Below are positions 1 through 4,930 of a stretch of 6,931 bases of DNA, in pieces. How positions within the stretch are numbered: position 1 is the first letter of the stretch; each line of letters starts with the position of its first letter. A program made the position numbers and the translations under genes. The notes under the pieces were generated by a model. That model saw only the letters and a program-made list of their open reading frames with translations, did no database searches and had not been told where the DNA came from. The DNA comes from Ruminococcus sp. UBA7158 (lineage in GTDB: Bacteria > Bacillota > Clostridia > Oscillospirales > Ruminococcaceae), in assembly GCA_002491605.1 (NCBI GenBank), contig DKWG01000070.1, positions 1-6,931 on the forward strand, given 5' to 3'.

Positions 1-4
1 ATCG

Positions 5-41
5 AAAAAAAGCAAAAGAGCCGGATTGCTCCGACTCTTTT
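5..41 (-). terminator. Rho-independent terminator of the DUF975 gene
   Basis: On the minus strand a 12-bp stem (30-41 with 14-25, one G-U wobble) is closed by a GCAA loop of the stable GNRA class. It is followed after GC by a run of seven T (11-5). It begins 12 nt after the stop codon of the membrane protein gene. Confidence 0.9.
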
Positions 42-53
42 CAAAAGCAATTT

Positions 54-719
54 TTATTCAGCTGTAACTGATGTGATGTTTGTAGCGTCCTGATAGTAAT
101 CCGCTCTGATAAGGCCCAAGAAAATCGGGATGAAAGCAAAGAATACCAAGCTCATTATGAACAAAACAATAGCGAAGAGAATGCCGATATAAGGTATAGC
201 TGCGAAAAGACCGATAACCAAAGCGGCAATAAAGTAGGCTACAAATATCAAAACGTCATTCCAGAACATCTTTCCCTTTATGCCCTTTGTCATTCTCTGT
301 GATTCCTTGATTGCCTCGGTTGCACTGATTTCAGGTCTTGTCATAAGTATGTATGCTGTGAAGCGGTATTCATATGACTTTATTATCGCAAATACAAAGC
401 CGACAATCGGAATGAGTGCCCAAATAAATACCCAAAGCTCTTTCCAAGCCATTCCGCCTGCAACCCTTTTGAAGTTTGAAAAGCCTGTAAATAAGTCCTC
501 GCTCTTGACTTCCTTGCCTCTCAAGCCGCTCAAATAAAGCATTTCCATGCTTGCCTCAAGAGTCAATGCAATCGGAATTGAAACTATCGGAAGCGTCGGG
601 CAGAGAAACGATGCCAAAGCTATGAGCAATACGTTCATCAATGAAAGTCCCCAAAGCATAATAGGTCTTTTTTTCAAAACAGCGAATGAATTTTTATAGC
701 GTGCAATAATTGTGTTCAT
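54..719 (-). CDS. DUF975-type integral membrane protein
   Basis: This encodes a 221-residue polytopic membrane protein of unknown function. Hydrophobic segments lie at about residues 20-38, 42-60, 94-113, 150-170 and 172-204 (the last is long enough for two passes). The middle resembles the DUF975 family: a W-rich segment ending IPIVGFVFAIIKSYEYRF, then a loop with a TAYIL...A-EAIKES--M-KG pattern before the next helix. An upstream in-frame ATG (734) exists, but its codons spell the Shine-Dalgarno GGAGGG, which sits 7 nt before the ATG at 719, so 719 is the start. It is monocistronic, with its own consensus promoter and terminator. No catalytic motif is visible. A membrane stress or transport accessory role would be a guess. 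Confidence 0.85.
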   Translation of the reverse strand: MNTIIARYKNSFAVLKKRPIMLWGLSLMNVLLIALASFLCPTLPIVSIPIALTLEASMEMLYLSGLRGKEVKSEDLFTGFSNFKRVAGGMAWKELWVFIWALIPIVGFVFAIIKSYEYRFTAYILMTRPEISATEAIKESQRMTKGIKGKMFWNDVLIFVAYFIAALVIGLFAAIPYIGILFAIVLFIMSLVFFAFIPIFLGLIRADYYQDATNITSVTAE

Positions 720-751
720 AGTATTACCCTCCATAATAATTTGATATGTTT

Positions 752-780
752 ATTATACATCCCTTTATTACCTTTGTCAA
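752..780 (-). promoter_or_regulatory. Consensus sigma-A promoter for the DUF975 gene
   Basis: On the minus strand TTGACA (780-775) and TATAAT (757-752) are separated by exactly 17 nt. Both hexamers match the sigma-A/sigma-70 consensus fully. Transcription would start near 745, giving a leader of about 25 nt that carries the GGAGGG site. Strong constitutive expression is inferred; I see no operator. Confidence 0.88.
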
Positions 781-819
781 ATAAAATCGAAGTTATTAAT
801 AATTTTTTAAACATATTGC

Positions 820-854
820 AAAAAGTCGGAGAGGAATACCCTGTCCTTGCCGGC
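820..854 (-). terminator. Terminator-like hairpin without an assigned gene
   Basis: On the minus strand an interrupted stem (850-854 with 825-829, and AGGA/TCCT at 844-847 with 832-835) with an 8-nt loop is followed by five T (824-820). It faces leftward, with no protein gene upstream of it on that strand before the aminotransferase antisense. It may end antisense transcription from the palindromic element to its right, or protect the DUF975 promoter from read-through. The stem has internal mismatches, so this is tentative. Confidence 0.35.
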
Positions 855-881
855 TCAAATATTTATTTATGTTTCTTGTTA

Positions 882-910
882 TTTACAAATGCAGTTTTGC
901 GTGATATAAT
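882..910 (+). promoter_or_regulatory. Strong extended -10 promoter reading toward the aminotransferase
   Basis: TTTACA (882-887) and a perfect TATAAT (905-910) are separated by 17 nt. TGA directly before the -10 box makes it an extended -10 promoter. The start point would fall near 916-918, inside the first hairpin of the palindromic element. This gives the aminotransferase a structured leader of about 200 nt, unless transcription is meant only for the element itself. Confidence 0.8.
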
Positions 911-1019
911 GATTTGGAGTCTACGACTCCAAATCTGAAAGAATCGCTCTCGCGGTGAAACCGCTCCCGATGCCGTTTCGGCATCATATGCCCCATGGGC
1001 ATCAACGCAATTCTTTCGG
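911..1019 (+). other. Multi-hairpin palindromic element (candidate structured RNA or dispersed repeat)
   Basis: Hairpin A is a perfect 10-bp stem (911-920 with 926-935). Next, a closing stem pairs 935-944 with 1010-1019 (10 bp, one T-G wobble) and continues past one mismatch with 946-947/1007-1008. It encloses three triloop hairpins: 952-956/960-964 (GCGGT/ACCGC), 969-975/979-985 (GATGCCG/CGGCATC) and 988-993/997-1002 (ATGCCC/GGGCAT). Together these form a cloverleaf-like four-way junction of about 85 nt. It is not a tRNA: there is no T-loop or acceptor signature. No T-tract follows, so it is not an attenuator on the plus strand. I match it to no riboswitch class I know. It is either a leader/small RNA driven by the promoter just upstream or a copy of a palindromic repeat. 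Confidence 0.5.
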
Positions 1020-1118
1020 TTTGTATGGCAACTCGGCTTATTCAGTGATTTAAGTGTGGCATTTTATCGCCGCTGAAACGGCATAGACATAACATCGGCA
1101 TGAAAGGACAAAGTGACT

Positions 1119-2306
1119 ATGGAATACAAAATCTCAAACAAATTTAAAAATATGAAACCCTCCGCTATCAGAGAGATATTTAAAAGCTTAGGCAGACCGG
1201 GTGCTATCAGCTTTGCTGCAGGCAATCCGAGTCCCGAGTCTTTTCCTGTCGACGACTTTAAAAGAATTGCCAACGACATTCTCACCCAAGAGCCTATAAC
1301 TGCGCTTCAATACGGCATAACGGAGGGCTATGCGCCGCTTCGTGAGCTTGTTAAGGAGCGTCTTAAAAGGGTATACAGCATCGGCGGCGAGTCGGACGAA
1401 ACCATAATTGTCACCGGCGGTCAGCAGGGCATTGAGCTTTGCTGCAAGGTTATGTGCAACGAGGGCGATGTTGTCATATGTGAAAACCCGAGCTTTATCG
1501 GCGCTTTAAACGCATTCCGTTCGCTGGGAGCAAGGCTTGTCGGCGTTCCTTTAAATGAAGAGGGCATGGATGTTCTGGCCCTTGAGAATGCGCTCAAGTC
1601 AAATCCAAGCACAAAAATTATCTACACAATACCCTCATTCCATAATCCTGCCGGTATAACCTCAACTCTTGAAAACCGCAAAGCTGTATATGCTCTTGCG
1701 CAGAAATACGATGTTTTAATTATTGAGGACAATCCCTACGGAGACTTAAGATTCAGCGGCGAAAACGTTCCGACATACAAGAGCATGGACGTCGACGGAA
1801 GAGTTGTTTACTGCGGTTCGTTCTCGAAAATCCTGTCTGCCGGAATAAGAGTCGGTACGCTCACTGCAAACAAGGAGCTTGTTTCAAAGATAGTTGTTGC
1901 AAAGCAGGTTGAGGACGTACACACAAACGTTTTCTTCCAGATGGTATGCTATAGGTACATAAAAGAGTGCGATTTAGAAGCGCACATTGAAAAAATCCGC
2001 AGGCTTTATAAGCACAAAGCGGAGCTTATGATAAGCACACTTGAGAAGTATATGCCCAAGGACGTTTCGTTTACAAGACCTCAGGGCGGAATATTCCTTT
2101 GGTGCAGTCTGCCCGAGGGAATGAAGCTGTCCGACTTTATCGCAAGATGCTCAGACAAAAACGTGTTCGTTGTTCCCGGAACAGCATTTTTGCCGAATGA
2201 ATCCGAGCCGACTCGTTCGTTTAGATTAAATTACTCAATGCCTACTGATGACGAGATTGAAAACGGCATAAAAATAATTGCGCAGGTTATTGAATCGCTG
2301 CGATGA
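1119..2306 (+). CDS. PLP-dependent aminotransferase (class I/II, LysN/ARO8/MocR-domain type)
   Basis: This is a 395-residue cytoplasmic fold-type I aminotransferase, normal length for the family. It transfers an amino group between an amino acid and a 2-oxo acid using pyridoxal phosphate. Visible motifs are: substrate-arm FAAGNPSPE (32-40), QYGITEGYAPLRE (64-76), cofactor-site TGGQQGI (99-105), SFHNPAG (173-179, N176), EDNPYGDL (203-210, D204 for the pyridine nitrogen), SFSK (234-237, K237 the Schiff-base lysine), R244 for the phosphate, and SFRLNYS (367-373, R369 for the substrate carboxylate). There is no N-terminal GntR DNA-binding domain, so it is an enzyme and not a MocR regulator. Substrate is uncertain: aromatic, branched-chain or 2-aminoadipate are all used in this group. 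A GTG at 1113 is in frame, but AAAGGA (1103-1108) is 10 nt from the ATG at 1119 and only 4 nt from the GTG, so the ATG is chosen. Confidence 0.9.
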   Translation: MEYKISNKFKNMKPSAIREIFKSLGRPGAISFAAGNPSPESFPVDDFKRIANDILTQEPITALQYGITEGYAPLRELVKERLKRVYSIGGESDETIIVTGGQQGIELCCKVMCNEGDVVICENPSFIGALNAFRSLGARLVGVPLNEEGMDVLALENALKSNPSTKIIYTIPSFHNPAGITSTLENRKAVYALAQKYDVLIIEDNPYGDLRFSGENVPTYKSMDVDGRVVYCGSFSKILSAGIRVGTLTANKELVSKIVVAKQVEDVHTNVFFQMVCYRYIKECDLEAHIEKIRRLYKHKAELMISTLEKYMPKDVSFTRPQGGIFLWCSLPEGMKLSDFIARCSDKNVFVVPGTAFLPNESEPTRSFRLNYSMPTDDEIENGIKIIAQVIESLR

Positions 2307-2342
2307 TGCAGGATTGCGGTGAAAATCAAGGAAGCTGAATTT

Positions 2343-2390
2343 AAAAACACGCAAAAGAACGCAGGTAAAGCGGCTTTTGCGTGTTTTTTT
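2343..2390. terminator. Bidirectional terminator between the aminotransferase gene and trmO
   Basis: A 15-bp perfect stem (2343-2357 with 2374-2388, core ACACGCAAAAG/CTTTTGCGTGT) surrounds a 16-nt loop. It has seven T on the plus side (2384-2390) and five A at its left arm, which read as T on the minus strand. It therefore works for the aminotransferase (stop at 2306) and for convergent trmO. The trmO stop codon TAA lies at 2391-2389, directly against the stem. Confidence 0.92.
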
Positions 2391-3075
2391 AAATTACATT
2401 CACCCGTGTAACGTAAAGAACATTTCCTTCTACCCTGAAGCTGACCGATAAGTCGGCGTATTCAAAGCTGTACACCCTTTTGGGGTCATTTTGATAGGAC
2501 GGTCTCGGGTCGCTTTTAAGCGCTTCAATCAGCGGTTCGAGCTTGTCGGCAGGAATATCGGCTCTAAGCTCATCAGGCACCGACACGTCAAGGCTGTAAT
2601 CCGAAAAAGTATCCGAAAAGCTGCAAACGGCGTCGGGGTGAGAATCTGAGTACTTAACATACGGCTTGATGTCAAAGATCGGCGTTCCGTTCATCAAATC
2701 CGCTCCCAGCACCTTTAAAACCAGCCCGTGCTTCTGAGTTTTTTCAACGCCTGCGAGCTTTACTGACGACAATCCCAGGGAATTAGGTCTAAACGGCGAT
2801 CTCGTTGCAAAAACTCCGACACGCTTATTTCCGCCCAGTCTCGGCGGACGAACCGTCGGGCGAAAGCTGTAGCTTATTGACTCGGAAAACTGCCATATCA
2901 GCCACAGGTGTGAATATTCCTCTATTCCCTTAAGCGCTTCCGGGCTTCTGTACTCAGGCTCAAAAATTATATACGACACGTTATCAGCGGCGATTCCGCT
3001 CTGGCGAGGTATTCCGAACTTTGATTTGAAGTCGTTTTCTATATGTGCAATCGGGGTGATTGTGAATTTCGACAC
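2389..3075 (-). CDS. trmO: tRNA (N6-threonylcarbamoyladenosine(37)-N6)-methyltransferase TrmO
   Basis: TrmO (TsaA/YaeB, UPF0066) uses S-adenosylmethionine to methylate t6A at position 37 of certain threonine tRNAs, a modification that improves decoding. The 228-residue product has the expected layout: an N-terminal beta strand with FGIPRQSG (20-27), the family signature VFATRSPFRPNSLGLS (88-103; usually RPN-P/S-x-G), the DIKPYVKYSDS substrate loop (135-145) and a C-terminal domain with DPRPSYQNDPKR (189-200). In-frame ATGs lie upstream at 3126 (as TTG) and 3090, but the ATG at 3090 runs into GGGAGG, which stands 7 nt before a GTG at 3075. That GTG gives MSKFTITPIAHIEN, matching where family members begin. 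It is monocistronic and divergent from the ZIP transporter. Housekeeping function; no link to the neighbours is evident. Confidence 0.93.
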   Translation of the reverse strand: MSKFTITPIAHIENDFKSKFGIPRQSGIAADNVSYIIFEPEYRSPEALKGIEEYSHLWLIWQFSESISYSFRPTVRPPRLGGNKRVGVFATRSPFRPNSLGLSSVKLAGVEKTQKHGLVLKVLGADLMNGTPIFDIKPYVKYSDSHPDAVCSFSDTFSDYSLDVSVPDELRADIPADKLEPLIEALKSDPRPSYQNDPKRVYSFEYADLSVSFRVEGNVLYVTRVNVI

Positions 3076-3203
3076 GCTGAAGCCTCCCATCAATATACTG
3101 TACTTATAAGTCCTGCCGATTGACAAATTCTCTAAAGACAGCAGTCTTGTCTTGTGAAAAATGTCATAATGCTCAACGACAATTCATTACTCGGCTTTAA
3201 CTA

Positions 3204-3232
3204 AGTATAGCAAAAGTGCTGAACAAATTCAA
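3204..3232 (-). promoter_or_regulatory. Extended -10 promoter for trmO
   Basis: On the minus strand TTGAAT (3232-3227), 17 nt, TATACT (3209-3204), with TGC just before the -10 box. The predicted start near 3197 gives a 120-nt leader before the GTG start. In that leader AAGACA and TGTCTT flank a 7-nt loop as a short hairpin. I see no recognisable riboswitch. Confidence 0.75.
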
Positions 3233-3334
3233 CCTCACGGATTAATATTGTCGGTGCGGAATACGTTCTGAGCACAATACGGCTTTTTGGGGTAATTGAA
3301 AGCTATCAGCGGTTATTAATACGCTGCAATGCCG

Positions 3335-3364
3335 TTCACAACACATATTCACTTGGCATATAAT
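3335..3364 (+). promoter_or_regulatory. Promoter for the ZIP transporter
   Basis: TTCACA (3335-3340), 18 nt, then a perfect TATAAT (3359-3364). The start point would be near 3371, inside or directly before the GAGGTGG ribosome binding site, so the leader would be only about 10 nt. No clear Zur- or Fur-like dyad is visible around it. The rest of the 305-bp gap (3076-3380) holds only this promoter, the trmO promoter and its leader. Confidence 0.7.
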
Positions 3365-3380
3365 GCTGTGAGGTGGTTTT

Positions 3381-4184
3381 ATGACTAATGTTGTTGTGTA
3401 TGCGCTGATTGCCACTTTGGGAACATGGCTTGTAACGGCTCTCGGCGCTGCAACTGTTATATTCTTTAAGCGCACAAATCAAAAAGCAATGAATCTCATG
3501 CTCGGCTTTGCGGCCGGCGTTATGATAGCGGCGAGCTTTTGGTCGCTTTTACAGCCTGCTATTGAGCGAGCGGAACAATACTTATCAACACCGGCATGGA
3601 TAGTGGCAACCGCCGGCTTTCTGTTCGGCGCAGTGTTTATGTGGGCTTCCGACAAGATTGTCAGCTACGCACGGGCAAAAGCCGGACGCTGCGAGAAAAG
3701 CTCCACAGAGCGCACAAACAGAATAATACTCCTGATACTTTCCATAACCCTGCACAACATACCCGAGGGGCTTGCAGTCGGCGTTGCGTTCGGTGCACTT
3801 CATGACGGAACACAAACGGCAGAAGCGCTGATGTGTGCTATCGTCATCGCTGTGGGAATAGGTCTTCAAAACTTTCCGGAGGGTGCGGCGGTATCCCTGC
3901 CGCTTCGCCGTGAAGGATTTTCAAGAGGCAAAAGCTTTCTTATCGGTCAGGCTTCGGGAATGGTCGAGCCGATTGCAGGCGTAATCGGTGCAATGCTTGT
4001 TGTACACATCCAAACAATTCTGCCGTTTACACTGGCGTTTGCAGCAGGTGCTATGATACTCGTTGCGGTGCACGAGCTTATACCCGAGTGTCAGAAAAAT
4101 CAGGACGCTCATCCCTACTTCGCAACCGCAGGGATAGTATCAGGCTTTGCGCTGATGATGCTGTTAGATGTTGCTTTGGGGTAA
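3381..4184 (+). CDS. ZIP-family divalent metal transporter (GufA/ZupT-like)
   Basis: This is a 267-residue membrane transporter of the ZIP family, which moves Zn2+ and often Fe2+ or Mn2+ into the cytoplasm. About eight membrane segments can be drawn: near 5-28, 38-57, 72-92, 114-138, 150-172, 186-208, 213-234 and 246-265. The metal-site helices are intact: HNIPEG (125-130) in segment 4, QNFPEG (163-168) in segment 5, E196 in segment 6 and HELIPE (231-236). The glutamine in place of the second histidine is typical of the GufA branch. The loop between segments 3 and 4 (about 93-113) is short and basic, without the histidine-rich stretch of eukaryotic ZIPs. GAGGTGG sits 4-6 nt before the ATG. 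It is a single-gene unit, with no convincing terminator before 4341. Metal specificity cannot be read from the sequence. Confidence 0.9.
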   Translation: MTNVVVYALIATLGTWLVTALGAATVIFFKRTNQKAMNLMLGFAAGVMIAASFWSLLQPAIERAEQYLSTPAWIVATAGFLFGAVFMWASDKIVSYARAKAGRCEKSSTERTNRIILLILSITLHNIPEGLAVGVAFGALHDGTQTAEALMCAIVIAVGIGLQNFPEGAAVSLPLRREGFSRGKSFLIGQASGMVEPIAGVIGAMLVVHIQTILPFTLAFAAGAMILVAVHELIPECQKNQDAHPYFATAGIVSGFALMMLLDVALG

Positions 4185-4230
4185 ATGCTTATTGTTTGCT
4201 TGAAGTCGGCGGATATGGGATGATTAACTG

Positions 4231-4259
4231 TTCACAGTTGCTGCGACGGCAGGTATAAT
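4231..4259 (+). promoter_or_regulatory. Promoter of a candidate orphan RNA unit
   Basis: TTCACA (4231-4236), 17 nt, perfect TATAAT (4254-4259), pointing right into a stretch without a gene. The -35 box is the same hexamer as in front of the ZIP gene. The predicted start is about 4266. Confidence 0.65.
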
Positions 4260-4265
4260 TTTCAC

Positions 4266-4384
4266 ATAAGAGAAATTATGCTTAAGGCTTAGATTTTTAC
4301 GTTCACCAAGCTTCCGTACGGAAAACCGCAGAAAGAAATGAATCGCCGTGGAATCACTTTACAATGATCCCACGGCGGTTTTTA
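4266..4384 (+). ncRNA. Candidate small RNA, about 118 nt
   Basis: The unit runs from the predicted start after a near-consensus promoter to a strong terminator. It contains no credible ORF: ATG at 4278 gives 4 codons and ATG at 4338 gives 9, neither with a good ribosome site. Inside it are a perfect 12-bp palindrome, TTCCGTACGGAA (4312-4323), able to form a 4-bp hairpin, and AAAACCGC (4322-4329), which can pair with 4375-4382 in competition with the terminator stem. It could be a free-standing small RNA, a 3'UTR-derived RNA of the transporter transcript, or only a delayed terminator preceded by a chance promoter. It matches no RNA family I recognise. Confidence 0.4.
4341..4383 (+). terminator. 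Strong terminator downstream of the ZIP gene / candidate RNA
   Basis: A 16-bp stem (4341-4356 with 4365-4380) with one wobble and one A-C mismatch, an 8-nt loop and a T run at 4379-4383. The GC-rich core is CGCCGTGG/CCACGGCG. It lies 157 nt after the ZIP stop codon and faces the terminator of the opposite operon 20 nt away. Confidence 0.85.
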
Positions 4385-4401
4385 CATATTAATATCACCC
4401 T

Positions 4402-4432
4402 AAAAGCCGTACATTCTCGCACGAGAACCGGC
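4402..4432 (-). terminator. Probable terminator of the ackA operon
   Basis: On the minus strand GCCG (4432-4429) pairs with CGGC (4409-4406), and an inner TTCTC/GAGAA stem (4427-4423 with 4418-4414) has a 4-nt loop. Four T follow (4405-4402). It begins 2 nt after the stop codon of the last gene. The short T run and the internal loop make it weaker than the other terminators here. Confidence 0.55.
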
Positions 4433-4433
4433 G

Positions 4434-4631
4434 TCACGCCAAATAGTCCGAGCTTTCGTCTCCTGTCGGGGAGTAGTAGCCGCATTCGAACTTTGAGCCG
4501 TATAAAAGCCTTACCAGCTCGTCCTCATCCATGTTAACCGAGCACACAAACTCATCATAGTCCTCATCGTAAACATAGTTACGACAATTTTCACAGAGAA
4601 GATTTGCGCTGTTTTCAGCGGTATCATCCAT
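4434..4631 (-). CDS. Small acidic four-cysteine protein (DUF6472-like)
   Basis: This 65-residue protein has CENC (13-16), C30 and C50, a spacing that could hold a zinc ion. An acidic middle reads YVYDEDYDEFVC...VNMDEDELVRLL. The pattern C-x2-C-x-Y-x-YDE-D/E...C...DEDE-x-V/x-R, then a late cysteine followed by a Tyr pair, resembles the DUF6472 family of Clostridia as I remember it. Function is unknown. The frame is open for 25 more codons upstream, but ATG 4631 overlaps the preceding TGA by one base (TGATG) and has GGGAGG 9 nt before it, so it is the start. It is the last gene of the operon with ackA and the DUF1294 gene, and is probably translated by coupling. It is not membrane-bound and has no signal peptide. 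Confidence 0.75.
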   Translation of the reverse strand: MDDTAENSANLLCENCRNYVYDEDYDEFVCSVNMDEDELVRLLYGSKFECGYYSPTGDESSDYLA

Positions 4632-4930
4632 CAAAACGAGCCTCCCTTTGCCAGCCATATAAACAACACAATATGCAAAGCAATTGCAAAGTAGTTCACA
4701 ACCCAAAAGTATGAATGCTTGGTTTTATGGCGAAACAGCTTCATTCCGAGAAGTCCGCCTATAGCTCCGCCTGCCAGCGACAGACCCAAAAGCGTCTTTT
4801 CCTTGGTTCTCCACTCACCGGCAATGGCCTTTTTCTTGTCGATTCCGTAAGCCATAAAGGTAATAAAGCTCATTATAGCGACGTACACCAAAAAAGCATA
4901 CTGCGGAAAAGCTTCAGCAAATTCTATCAT
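4631..4930 (-). CDS. DUF1294 family small membrane protein
   Basis: This 99-residue protein has two to three membrane segments (about 10-28, 46-64 and 75-94). It carries the DUF1294 marks: GIDKKKA (29-35), WRTKEKTLL (40-48), a glycine-rich GGAIGGLLGM (54-63) and FRHKTKHSYF (66-75). No biochemical role is established for the family that I can name. Its ATG overlaps the ackA stop by one base (TAATG), and no clear Shine-Dalgarno lies in the end of ackA, so its translation probably depends on ribosomes finishing ackA. Its own stop overlaps the start of the four-cysteine gene in the same way. Confidence 0.88.
   Translation of the reverse strand: MIEFAEAFPQYAFLVYVAIMSFITFMAYGIDKKKAIAGEWRTKEKTLLGLSLAGGAIGGLLGMKLFRHKTKHSYFWVVNYFAIALHIVLFIWLAKGGSF

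Noticed and set aside
741..938. 65-codon plus-strand frame in the gap before the aminotransferase
   Set aside because: It starts with TTG, has no ribosome site, overlaps the DUF975 promoter and the strong plus-strand promoter, and ends in hairpin A.
911..1118. T-box or metabolite riboswitch controlling the aminotransferase
   Set aside because: There is no AGGGTGG-type T-box sequence, no lysine or SAM core I recognise, and no terminator or sequestering hairpin over the ribosome site.
3076..3126. Longer TrmO N-terminus
   Set aside because: The added codons include the Shine-Dalgarno GGGAGG itself, and the GTG start at 3075 matches the family start.
3242..3475. Minus-strand ORF overlapping the ZIP gene start
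   Set aside because: It covers the ZIP promoter and start codon, has no ribosome site and has no family resemblance.
4312..4323. TTCCGTACGGAA palindrome as a repressor operator
   Set aside because: It lies about 50 nt inside the predicted transcript, and no second copy is seen at any other promoter in the window.
4632..4706. N-terminal extension of the four-cysteine protein with extra cysteines
   Set aside because: It is the out-of-frame reading of the end of the DUF1294 gene. The ATG at 4631 has a good Shine-Dalgarno and a stop/start overlap.
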